From Hyphomonadaceae bacterium UBA4763 (lineage in GTDB: Bacteria > Pseudomonadota > Alphaproteobacteria > Caulobacterales > Aquidulcibacteraceae), in contig DHHV01000083.1 of NCBI GenBank assembly GCA_002403455.1, positions 7,079-39,539 on the forward strand: 32,461 bases of DNA, in the 5' to 3' direction. The notes below the pieces were generated by a model. It was not told where the DNA came from, ran no database searches, and saw only the letters and a program-made list of their open reading frames with translations. Numbering within the stretch: position 1 is the first letter of the stretch; the number at the start of each line of letters is the position of its first letter. Positions 1 through 6,878 of the stretch are shown piece after piece. The position numbers and the translations under genes are program-made.

Positions 1-1
1 T

Positions 2-214
2 GACAGCGGCACCGGCTGGCCAAGCTTTTGGGACTTCATCCCGGGCGGGTTGGGCACGAAAGCCGATTTCACCTTATGGGTCCCGCGCACGGAATATCAC
101 TGCATCCGCTGCGAAGGCCATCAGGGCCATGTGTTCGAGGACGGGCCGCCGCCAACCGGCTTGCGGTATTGCAATAACGGCACGGCGCTGACCTTTACCC
201 CGGTTCCGGCTTAG
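2..214 (+). CDS. msrB: Peptide-methionine (R)-S-oxide reductase MsrB, 3' part only
   Basis: MsrB reduces methionine-R-sulfoxide in oxidised proteins. Only the last 70 residues are inside the window; the gene starts upstream of base 1. Visible landmarks are the SGTGWPSF stretch, the second zinc-binding CxxC (HCIRC), GHVFEDGPPPTG and the resolving/catalytic segment RYCNNGTAL, with the active-site Cys just after RY. The NNG in place of the more common VNS is a variant I associate with alphaproteobacterial MsrB, so the enzyme is probably active. The stop at 212-214 overlaps by 4 bases the stop region of the convergent NUDIX gene. The first CxxC pair and any signal peptide lie outside the window, so localisation cannot be judged. 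Confidence 0.93.
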   Translation, partial: DSGTGWPSFWDFIPGGLGTKADFTLWVPRTEYHCIRCEGHQGHVFEDGPPPTGLRYCNNGTALTFTPVPA

Positions 215-669
215 GGCGCTGTGCGCAACAACGCGGCGATCGCCCAGGCGTGGGCGTCGTGGCGCACAAGGCGCAGCGCGTCGAGCGGCGCGATCCAGCA
301 GAGCTGATGATCGGGCTCGGTCGGCGCGATCGCGGGGCCGCTCGCCACGCAATGAAAAAAGGCGCAATCACTGGTGCGCGGCGGGCCGTCATGCGGCGTC
401 CAGATTTGGCGGGCGCGGGCCTGAAGGCCAATGGGGGCGATGGGCAGGCCGGCTTCTTCCAGGAATTCGCGCGCCAGGGCCTGAAGATCGGTTTCACCCG
501 GATCAATCCCGCCGCCGGGGAGGTCGTAGACATCGCCGTCGGGGGTGGGCAGGCGCGCCAGCGCGAGGCGCCCGGCCTCGTCCTGGCACAGGCCGAACAC
601 GCAAGCGCGCAAGGGATAGTCCACCCCGGCGGCGGGGCGGCCAAAAAGCGGGATCGCCGGTTCGGCCAT
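211..669 (-). CDS. NUDIX hydrolase
   Basis: A protein of 152 residues with a complete Nudix box: G, five residues, E, seven residues, then REFLEEAGL, fitting Gx5Ex7REUxEExGU. These enzymes hydrolyse nucleoside diphosphates linked to another group (oxidised dNTPs, ADP-ribose, NADH, diadenosine polyphosphates); the substrate cannot be read from the sequence. The motif PTPDGDVYDLPGGGIDPGE just before the box is typical of MutT-like members. I chose the ATG at 669 because it lies 5 bases after the ferredoxin stop, whereas a longer open frame would run back into the ferredoxin gene. It converges on msrB, another oxidative-damage enzyme, though this may be coincidental. Confidence 0.88.
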   Translation of the reverse strand: MAEPAIPLFGRPAAGVDYPLRACVFGLCQDEAGRLALARLPTPDGDVYDLPGGGIDPGETDLQALAREFLEEAGLPIAPIGLQARARQIWTPHDGPPRTSDCAFFHCVASGPAIAPTEPDHQLCWIAPLDALRLVRHDAHAWAIAALLRTAP

Positions 670-674
670 GGCTG

Positions 675-1007
675 TTACGGCTCCGACCCGGGCGCGAGGG
701 TGACGATCAGGCCGGCAAATTGCGCCTCCATCAAGATCTGGCAAGACAGGCGCGAGCGCTCCGTCACCTCGAAAGCGTCGTCGAGCCGTTCGATCTCTTC
801 GTCGGTCGGCGGATAGAGTTTGTCGACCCAATCAGCATGAACATAGACATGGCAGGTCGCACAGGCCGCCGCACCGCCGCATTCGGCTTTGATCGGCAAG
901 CCATAATCGCGGATAATCTCCATCACCCGCCAGCCATCGAGGCCATCGAGGCGATGCTCCTGACCGGCGCGGTCAAAGACGATCAGCAGGCGCGTTTCTT
1001 CGGACAT
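675..1007 (-). CDS. Adrenodoxin-type [2Fe-2S] ferredoxin
   Basis: A 110-residue cytoplasmic electron carrier. The four cluster ligands are C43, C49, C52 and C89, giving CX5CX2CX36C, which is the spacing of the adrenodoxin / FdVI / putidaredoxin group. The loop reads ECGGAAACATCHVYV, and the acidic stretch PPTDEEIERLDDAFE is the usual partner-docking helix. In alphaproteobacteria proteins of this kind serve cytochrome P450s, haem A synthesis or Fe-S assembly; no obvious partner gene is present here. The stop lies 5 bases before the NUDIX start and the start lies 33 bases after the phosphatase stop, so it probably belongs to one transcription unit with them. Confidence 0.93.
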   Translation of the reverse strand: MSEETRLLIVFDRAGQEHRLDGLDGWRVMEIIRDYGLPIKAECGGAAACATCHVYVHADWVDKLYPPTDEEIERLDDAFEVTERSRLSCQILMEAQFAGLIVTLAPGSEP

Positions 1008-1040
1008 CGATGCTCCGTTAGAGGGATTGGGGTAGGAGGA

Positions 1041-1826
1041 TTAGGCGGCGAGATAAAGGCGTCGCAAGCGCGCCTGGAGGTCGGCGTCAACGCCCAGAGT
1101 CTCCTGCAAATAAAGGGTCGGGCCGCCAGCCTCCGCCAAAGTCACGAACATGGCGTGCAAATAATCGGCCTCGACGCCAAGGAAAGGCAGCACGGCTTCT
1201 TCAGGGATGACGCGGCCAAAGCGCTTGCCCATGCTCTCGGCGATTTTCGGCATGCGGGTGCGCACGCCAACCGCGTCATTGGTCAGGAGGTAATCATCAA
1301 TGGCGACGTCTTGAGGCACGCCGAGCGCGATCAGCGTCAGCGCGCAGATGACGCCGGTGCGGTCCTTGCCGGCGGCGCAATGGACGAGGGCAGGAGCCTC
1401 GCCCTCGGCCAAAGCGGCGAACCAATGCCGGTAAAGCGCGATCAGGCGCGGATCGAAGGGCAGGCGCCGATAGGTCTCGCGCATGAACGCCCGGACGCTG
1501 TCGCCCGTCAGTTCGGCCGAGCGGAGGAAAGCAAGATGCGGCGGCTCGTAGCTGTCCTCCGGATGGTCTTCGGTGACGAGACGGGCGGGATCGGCTGGCT
1601 CGGGCCACAGATTGGGCTGTAGGCGGCGCTCGTCCGGGCGGCGGAGGTCGACGACCAGGCGGACGCCAAGCCGGCGGATGGCGTCGCGGTCAGCGCCGGT
1701 CGCCTCCGACAAATGCGCCGAGCGAAAAAGCAGGCCAGCTTTGACCGAACCCCCGTCTTCGGTGGGATAGCCGCCGAAATCGCGGAAATTCAGCACGCGT
1801 TCTAGCGGTTTTACGCGGTCTTGCAT
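1041..1826 (-). CDS. Tyrosine-protein phosphatase (Y_phosphatase3 / DSP-like)
   Basis: A protein of 261 residues with the cysteine phosphatase P-loop HCAAGKDRTG: nucleophile C150 and phosphate-binding R156 (CX5R). The N-terminal LNFRDFGGYPTEDG and LLFRSAHLSEAT, followed by LVVDLRRPDER, are hallmarks of the PF13350-type tyrosine/serine phosphatases (the IphP/PtpB-like group). Some relatives dephosphorylate lipids, so the substrate is open. The ATG at 1826 is preceded by an AGGAT ribosome site about 6 bases upstream; the in-frame extension upstream of it crosses into the DUF3667 gene and has no homology-like features, so I reject it. No signal peptide is seen, so the protein is probably cytoplasmic. 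Confidence 0.88.
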   Translation of the reverse strand: MQDRVKPLERVLNFRDFGGYPTEDGGSVKAGLLFRSAHLSEATGADRDAIRRLGVRLVVDLRRPDERRLQPNLWPEPADPARLVTEDHPEDSYEPPHLAFLRSAELTGDSVRAFMRETYRRLPFDPRLIALYRHWFAALAEGEAPALVHCAAGKDRTGVICALTLIALGVPQDVAIDDYLLTNDAVGVRTRMPKIAESMGKRFGRVIPEEAVLPFLGVEADYLHAMFVTLAEAGGPTLYLQETLGVDADLQARLRRLYLAA

Positions 1827-1915
1827 CGGATCATCCTGATCGGGAGGAGGCGTTTTAGGTGTAAGCGGGCCCTCTGTGACCCAAATCTTTGGGCGCGACA
1901 AGCAAAGCGCAGCGG

Positions 1916-2818
1916 TCAGGCGGTGAAAAGACCAATGACAAGGGTCGTCAAAATCGCCAGGACGAAGACAAGAGCCCAAGCCATCAGCAAAACAAACGAG
2001 CCGGAAATGGCGGTGAGCCATTTGGTGGCGTAGACGCGCCGAAACGACGCGATGAACCAATAAACGAGATAAAGCCCTGATATTTGCTCGAGAAAAGGGC
2101 CCGCGAACGGAATCCATCCGATCGGTTCGGACAGCAGCATAAAGAAGAATACAAAGCTATGATTATTCAGCGAATAAACGATCGAGTCGACAGCGAAATG
2201 GCCGCCCCGCCACGCCGTGAGCAGCGCCATGGCAAGCCCAAATAACGGCGCCATGATGTAAACGATCCATTGAAACTGCGATGCAAAATGTTTGAAACAG
2301 GACGAGGAATCCGCCGAACATGTCTCAGCCGTGCGCGCGATACGCGCATTGAGGTCGCGTTCGAGGCTTTTGAGCATAGGGATGCCGGTATTGAATTCAA
2401 TATCGACGGGCTTCGGCGGCGCGCTGTCGGCGTCTGCGGCGGTCGGCGGATCAGCAAGCGAGGCGGGCGGCGCGCGCCCATCGCCGGCGCTGTAATTCAG
2501 GTAGAAAAAGAAGGCGACGCTCGCGAAAAAAAACAGCCGAAACGGCGGCGAATAGCGCTCACGCTTGCCCTCGACGAAACCCCGCGTCACGGCGCCGGGG
2601 CGGAAAAGGAGGTCGCGCAATGTGCGCAAGAATTTTGAATCGAGCGCGAAAACCGTGCCGATCGCGTCGGAAATGACTGCGCCGAGCGGGCGGCGCGGGC
2701 TGAGGCGGCGCTGGCCGCATGAGGCGCAAAAAGCCTCGACCAGAAGGCTGCCGCAATTTTCACAAGGCTGGGTATCGCTTTGCGCGCGTTCTGCAATCGC
2801 GGTCATGTCCCCCCTCAT
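1916..2818 (-). CDS. DUF3667-type membrane protein with N-terminal zinc ribbon
   Basis: A protein of 300 residues, function unknown. The N-terminus carries two Cys pairs (C19/C22 in CENCG and C31/C34 in CASCGQR) that should bind zinc. After these come an amphipathic stretch, a first hydrophobic segment near residues 92-110, a polar loop with four Cys or charged patches, and about four more membrane segments to the C-terminus. This is the DUF3667 layout. Two starts are possible: ATG at 2818, 6 bases after the dnaQ stop, or ATG at 2806, which has a strong AGGGGGG run directly before it; I report the longer. Tight spacing after dnaQ suggests co-transcription but says little about role. Confidence 0.82.
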   Translation of the reverse strand: MRGDMTAIAERAQSDTQPCENCGSLLVEAFCASCGQRRLSPRRPLGAVISDAIGTVFALDSKFLRTLRDLLFRPGAVTRGFVEGKRERYSPPFRLFFFASVAFFFYLNYSAGDGRAPPASLADPPTAADADSAPPKPVDIEFNTGIPMLKSLERDLNARIARTAETCSADSSSCFKHFASQFQWIVYIMAPLFGLAMALLTAWRGGHFAVDSIVYSLNNHSFVFFFMLLSEPIGWIPFAGPFLEQISGLYLVYWFIASFRRVYATKWLTAISGSFVLLMAWALVFVLAILTTLVIGLFTA

Positions 2819-2824
2819 CTGCCT

Positions 2825-3529
2825 TCAGGCGCTGCCGGCGCCAAACCGCAGCCAGAGCGCCTTGGCGCCCAATTCAGCCACCATGGCTTCATGGGCGGCT
2901 TGCTCTGCGCCAGTCAAGCGGGGCGGCAGGACGCCGGGGCGGGTGCGGGCGCGACGCAAGCGGGTGGCGGCGCTGGAGGAATGGTCGGGCGTCTCAAACT
3001 CGAGGCGCTGCTCGCGCCCGCCGCGCAATTCGAGATATACTTGCGCAAGGAGTCGGGCGTCTTTCAACGCGCCATGGGTTTCGCGGCCGCTGAGGCTGAT
3101 GTCAAAACGCTTGCACAAGGCGTCGAGCGAATTAGCGGCGTTGGGATAACGCCGGCGGGCGAGCGCCAAAGTGTCAAAGACCCGCTCTTCCTTTAACAAC
3201 GGGCGCTGGGCGAGAAGCAATTCATGATTGATAAAGCGCAAGTCAAAACTGGCGTTATGCGCAATAATGGTTGAGTCGGCGACGAAATCGAGAAAGGCGT
3301 CAACGATCTTCGGATCGGCAAAGCGCTTTTTATCGGCGAGGAATTCCGCCGTAATGCCATGCACCTCGGTTGATACTTTTGGAATATCACGGTCGGGATT
3401 GATATAGACATGGAATTCGCGCCCGGTCGGCACATGGCCGAGCAATTCGACGCAGCCGATCTCGATGACGCGATGGCCGTCATTGGGGTCAAGGCCGGTC
3501 GTCTCGGTGTCTAAAATCACTTCCCGCAT
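2825..3529 (-). CDS. dnaQ: DNA polymerase III epsilon subunit (3'-5' proofreading exonuclease)
   Basis: A 234-residue proofreading exonuclease that works with the alpha and theta-like parts of the replicative polymerase. All DEDDh catalytic positions are seen: D7 and E9 (LDTETTG), D96 (HNASFDLRF), H152 and D157 (HGALKDA). The last about 50 residues form a flexible, Arg-rich tail ending in a hydrophobic patch, which matches the alpha-binding tail of epsilon. Gene order coaE-dnaQ next to aroE-maf is common near alphaproteobacterial origins. The ATG at 3529 has no strong Shine-Dalgarno sequence, and the gap to the coaE stop is 55 bases. Confidence 0.95.
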   Translation of the reverse strand: MREVILDTETTGLDPNDGHRVIEIGCVELLGHVPTGREFHVYINPDRDIPKVSTEVHGITAEFLADKKRFADPKIVDAFLDFVADSTIIAHNASFDLRFINHELLLAQRPLLKEERVFDTLALARRRYPNAANSLDALCKRFDISLSGRETHGALKDARLLAQVYLELRGGREQRLEFETPDHSSSAATRLRRARTRPGVLPPRLTGAEQAAHEAMVAELGAKALWLRFGAGSA

Positions 3530-3584
3530 GGGAGGCGCATAGCCGGTTTCGCGACGGAAATCGCCGGGGAAAACGACAAAGCGG

Positions 3585-4187
3585 TCAATTTTTATCGCGA
3601 GCCTTCAGCGCGGCAAGGATCGCGGCGACCTGCGCGCGGGCGCTATCGAGGCCCCTTGAGCTGTCAATGACGAAGTCGGCGAGCGTGCGTTTGGCGGCGT
3701 CGCTGATTTGGCGCGCCAGCAGCTGATCGAATTTGGCCGGCGTCATGCCGGGGCGCGCAAGCACGCGGCCGCGTTGGATGGCGGCGGGAGCGCTCACCAC
3801 AATGACGGCATCAACCAAGCGATGCTGGCCGGTTTCGATCAACAAAGGCACGTCGAGGATGGCGAGCGGCGCGCCCGATTGGGCGGCCTGGTCGAGGAAT
3901 TCGCCTTGAGCGGCGCGCACGAGGGGGTGAATGGCGGCTTCGAGGCGGGCGAGGAGGCTTGGATCGTCTTTTACCCGTGCGGCGAGGGCGGTGCGGTCAA
4001 CCGCGCCATCTGGCGCGAGGACATCGGGGAGATGGACGGCGACAGCGGCGGCGCCGGCGGCTCCCGGCGCATAGAGCGCATGCACGGCAGCGTCGGCGTC
4101 AAAGACGGGCACGCCGAGCTCGCGGAACATTTGGGCGGTCGTCGACTTGCCCATGCCGATCGAACCGGTCAGGCCGACTACGATCAC
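3585..4187 (-). CDS. coaE: Dephospho-CoA kinase
   Basis: Catalyses the last step of coenzyme A synthesis, phosphorylating the 3'-OH of dephospho-CoA with ATP. The 200-residue protein starts VVGLTGSIGMGKSTTA, with a P-loop at residues 8-15. FDADAAVH and IHPLV are further family signatures, as is DVPLLIETG. I chose a GTG start at 4187 whose last two bases form part of the aroE stop (GTGA overlap). This gives the usual family length; the frame upstream of it overlaps aroE and has no conserved features. Translation is probably coupled to aroE. Confidence 0.94.
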   Translation of the reverse strand: MIVVGLTGSIGMGKSTTAQMFRELGVPVFDADAAVHALYAPGAAGAAAVAVHLPDVLAPDGAVDRTALAARVKDDPSLLARLEAAIHPLVRAAQGEFLDQAAQSGAPLAILDVPLLIETGQHRLVDAVIVVSAPAAIQRGRVLARPGMTPAKFDQLLARQISDAAKRTLADFVIDSSRGLDSARAQVAAILAALKARDKN

Positions 4188-5053
4188 GCGGCTGTCGCCA
4201 AATGCGCCAAGGCGCGGCGGCGCCCCGCCTTGGCGTCCGGGCGCAGGCCAAACCAGATCTGAAAGGCGGCGGCGGCCTGGTGGACCAACATGCCGAGCCC
4301 GTCGACGCAGACCCAATTTTGCGCGCGCGCGGCAGCCAAAAAAACGGTTTCGAGCGGGCGATAGGTCAAATCCATGGCGATTTTTTGCCCATCGCCTGGA
4401 GGCAACCCGTGGGCCAAGGCCGCGGCGACCGCGTCAGGTCCTGACAGCGCGTTGATCAGCAAATCGGCTTGCGCGATCGCGGCGGTTCGGTGGTCCCAGA
4501 AAATTGCCTCGGCGCGCGGGGTGGCGGCGGCAAGGCGCGCGGCGCGGTCAAATGAGCGGTTGACGATCAAGATGCGCTCAACGCCCGCTTGCGCCAACGC
4601 AAAAGCAACCGCCATGGCCGCCCCGCCAGCCCCAAGCAGCACCGCGCATGGGGTGGTCTTGCGCCAATTCGGCGCGCCCTCGTCGAGCGCAGCGATGAAG
4701 CCGTTCGCATCCGTATTGGCGGCGAAAATTGTCTCGTCGCGGAAATCCAGCACATTGGCCGCGCCGATCGCTTGCGCGGCGGGATCAGCCTTGTCGGCCG
4801 CGGCCAAAGCGGCCTCTTTAAACGGGGCGGTGATATTGAGCCCGCCAAAGCCTAAATCGGCCGCAGCGCGCAAGCGATCTATGACCAGGTGATGGGGAAC
4901 GTCCCTCATCGGGAGAGCTACGTAACCAGCGTCAATATCGTGATCGCGCATCCAGTAATTATGGAGGAGCGGCGACAGCGAATGGGCGATCGGGCGGCCA
5001 ACGACCCCATAAAGCCGCGTCGCCGCACTGATGCTTTTTGCCTCCTGGCTCAT
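4184..5053 (-). CDS. aroE: Shikimate dehydrogenase
   Basis: Reduces 3-dehydroshikimate to shikimate with NADPH in aromatic amino-acid synthesis. The 289-residue chain has the substrate site VVGRPIAHSLSP, catalytic K79 in NITAPFK (the usual residue before Lys is His; Phe here is a mild variant) and D115 in NTDANGF. The Rossmann glycine loop GAGGAA is at 141-146, followed by the NR-x-x-x-R/A NADP site (NRSFDRA). DLTYRP and the C-terminal GLGMLVHQAAAAF complete the fold. It starts 4 bases inside the end of maf and ends overlapping coaE, so the three genes are translationally coupled. Confidence 0.95.
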   Translation of the reverse strand: MSQEAKSISAATRLYGVVGRPIAHSLSPLLHNYWMRDHDIDAGYVALPMRDVPHHLVIDRLRAAADLGFGGLNITAPFKEAALAAADKADPAAQAIGAANVLDFRDETIFAANTDANGFIAALDEGAPNWRKTTPCAVLLGAGGAAMAVAFALAQAGVERILIVNRSFDRAARLAAATPRAEAIFWDHRTAAIAQADLLINALSGPDAVAAALAHGLPPGDGQKIAMDLTYRPLETVFLAAARAQNWVCVDGLGMLVHQAAAAFQIWFGLRPDAKAGRRRALAHLATAA

Positions 5054-5646
5054 GCGGGCAGCCCGCCCAATTCACGCAACGCCGCCAGAACCGGCAATAG
5101 CGGCAATCCCAGAATGCCGAAATAATCGCCCTCGATCGCCGCAAATAATTGCGCGCCGAGCCCTTCGAGCCGATAGCCGCCGACGGATTGGGTGAGCGCC
5201 GCGCCCTCGGCGTGCAGATAATCAGCCAAAAAATCGTCGCTGAAATCGCGGCAGGTCAGAGTCGCGACCGAAGCGATGGCGCGATGTTCGACCGCGCCGA
5301 TCTGGATCGACACCGCCCCGAGTAGCTGATGCGTACGGCCCCGCAAGCGGTTCAGATTTTCGGCGGCCAGCGCGATGGTCGGCGCCTTGTCAAACAATTC
5401 CCCCTCAAAGCTCAACACCTGATCGGCGCCGATCACGATCGCTTCGGGAAAGAGCCGGCTGATGGCGGCAGCTTTGGCTTGCGCCAGCGCCGCCGCGATC
5501 GCTGCATGGGGCGCGCCTTGACCAAGCATGACGGCTTTGATCGGCGCTTCGTCAACGCCAGGCGCTATCGCGCGATGCGGCACGGCGCAATCGATCAAGA
5601 TTTTCCGCCTAATCTGGCTGGTCGAGGCCAATATGATCTCGGTCAT
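5050..5646 (-). CDS. maf: Maf-family nucleotide pyrophosphatase (YceF-like)
   Basis: Hydrolyses non-canonical or modified nucleoside triphosphates to monophosphates. The 198-residue protein opens with the family start IILASTSQIRRKIL and has GADQVL near residue 73, RGRTHQL near 104 and the C-terminal GDYFGILGLPLLPV. The Gln in GADQ is what the YceF subgroup (active on 7-methyl-GTP) carries, whereas the YhdE/Maf dTTP-UTP subgroup usually has ADT; this assignment is inference. The gene overlaps both neighbours by 4 bases (ATGA type) in the series ppsR-maf-aroE-coaE. Confidence 0.92.
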   Translation of the reverse strand: MTEIILASTSQIRRKILIDCAVPHRAIAPGVDEAPIKAVMLGQGAPHAAIAAALAQAKAAAISRLFPEAIVIGADQVLSFEGELFDKAPTIALAAENLNRLRGRTHQLLGAVSIQIGAVEHRAIASVATLTCRDFSDDFLADYLHAEGAALTQSVGGYRLEGLGAQLFAAIEGDYFGILGLPLLPVLAALRELGGLPA

Positions 5647-6470
5647 CGCGGCGCGGCCCGATCGCGCAACAGCGCGAGAATTGCCGCAGCGGTTTCTTCG
5701 ACCGAGCGGCGCGTCACATCGATGACCGGCCAGCCATGTTTTTCATATAAATGCTTGGCGGCAATGATTTCGGCGCGGACGCGATCTTCATCAATGTAAT
5801 CGGTTTGGCGGGTCTCGGCCAAGCTCGACAACCGATTGGCGCGAATTTGCACAAGACGATCGAGGTTGATGGTCAACCCGACAACCAACGGCTTGGTCAG
5901 GCGCGCGAAAATCGGCGGCAAGCTGGCCCCCGGCACCAAGGGCAGATTGGCGACCTTGACGCCGCGTTGACCCAAATAAATCGAGGTCGGGGTTTTGGAG
6001 GTGCGGCTTACCCCCAGCAAAATCACGTCGGCCTCGTCATAATCATCGGTGTTTTGGCCATCATCATGGGCCATGGCGAAATTGAGCGCTTCGATCCGGC
6101 GGAAATATTCCTCAGTCATTTCGCGCTGGGCGCCGACCTTGTGGCTCATTTCGAGGCCCAAATAGCGGCTGAACGCCTTCAGCGGCTGATCCAGCACCGA
6201 GACATAGGGAACGCCCAGCAGCCGGCATTCGCGCTCGAGGCTGGCGCGCAATTTTTCTTCGGCGATAGTGAACATCACAAGGCCCGGCGTTACCCGCAAT
6301 TCATCCAAAACGCGCTGCAGTCGCTGTTCGCTGCGGATCAGATAATAGGTGTGTTCGAGCGCTTCGACATTTTCGAATTGCGCAACGCAAGAGCGCATGA
6401 TCGCCGACAGGGTTTCCCCCGTCGAATCCGAAACCAGATGCACATTGAAGGTTATCGGCTTTGTGGTCAC
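5643..6470 (-). CDS. ppsR: Pyruvate,phosphate dikinase / PEP synthase regulatory protein (DUF299 kinase-pyrophosphorylase)
   Basis: A 275-residue bifunctional enzyme of the DUF299 family, which inactivates PPDK or PEP synthase by ADP-dependent phosphorylation and reactivates it by phosphorolysis. Seen are LVSDSTGETL near the N-terminus, the P-loop GVSRTSKT at 153-160, and IYLGQRGVKVANLPLVPG. The start is GTG at 6470; the nearest ATG just upstream is out of frame. This is the gene called RP001 in the literature on Caulobacter and Rickettsia origins, where it is divergent from hemE exactly as here. The target enzyme is not in the window. Confidence 0.93.
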   Translation of the reverse strand: MTTKPITFNVHLVSDSTGETLSAIMRSCVAQFENVEALEHTYYLIRSEQRLQRVLDELRVTPGLVMFTIAEEKLRASLERECRLLGVPYVSVLDQPLKAFSRYLGLEMSHKVGAQREMTEEYFRRIEALNFAMAHDDGQNTDDYDEADVILLGVSRTSKTPTSIYLGQRGVKVANLPLVPGASLPPIFARLTKPLVVGLTINLDRLVQIRANRLSSLAETRQTDYIDEDRVRAEIIAAKHLYEKHGWPVIDVTRRSVEETAAAILALLRDRAAPR

Positions 6471-6878
6471 GTCGGCCTTGCATGTTCTTGGGATATTCGC
6501 CGGTGAAAAACGACCCTTGTCTGGAAGGATTTGGGGCCCCAGCGCGATCGATCGTAGCTATCCCCAATCGCCGGCAAAAGCGCTTTTTTGCCCCCACGGC
6601 TTTGCACAATTCCACATGCCTGGAAAAGTGGTGGGCAGTGGCGCAGGCCACATTAACCTTGCCGCTGCGGAGAATTAAGGAATCATTAAGGTTAACAATC
6701 CTTTAACGCATGGCAGCCCCTTGTTCGGCCTGGGGCAAAACGCCTCATGCCCCTCGATAACGCGTTGAAACTCCCAAAAACGGCGCCATTGTCCCCGCCA
6801 CCGGCTCCCCTACTGATCTCTTCTATTATTTTCTTTTTAATAGAGGGGGAAAGACGCGAGCGTATTCGATCAAACGGG
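6471..6878. other. Candidate chromosomal replication origin (oriC) between ppsR and hemE
   Basis: A 408-bp gap without a convincing gene, between divergent ppsR and hemE. In Caulobacter crescentus the origin lies between the same two genes, and the arrangement is conserved in Rickettsia. Within it I see two tandem TTAA-N7-TTAA boxes (6675-6706), a GANTC site at 6680-6684, an AT-rich tract at about 6815-6842, and imperfect DnaA-like 9-mers such as CTTTGCACA at 6600-6608. A palindrome TTTGTGCACAAA follows at 6882-6893, just inside hemE. No perfect TTATCCACA was found. Genes on both sides point away from the gap. The origin role is inference from synteny and these sites. Confidence 0.65.
6675..6706. 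promoter_or_regulatory. Two tandem CtrA-type boxes (TTAA-N7-TTAA) with an embedded GANTC
   Basis: Box 1 spans 6675-6689 and box 2 spans 6692-6706; each has two TTAA quartets separated by exactly 7 bases, the consensus for the cell-cycle regulator CtrA. Box 1 contains GAATC (6680-6684), a target for CcrM-type adenine methylation. In Caulobacter, CtrA bound at such boxes in the origin blocks replication initiation and represses hemE transcription. The 11-bp step inside each box and the 17-bp step between boxes place the half-sites in a regular array. Confidence 0.7.

Noticed and set aside
211..831. Longer 206-residue version of the NUDIX protein
   Set aside because: The extra 54 residues are read from inside the ferredoxin gene and are Arg-rich without conserved features; the ATG at 669 fits better.
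6747..6878. N-terminal extension of HemE to an ATG at 6747
   Set aside because: The extension translates the AT-rich intergenic DNA, resembles no HemE N-terminus and would cover part of the candidate origin.
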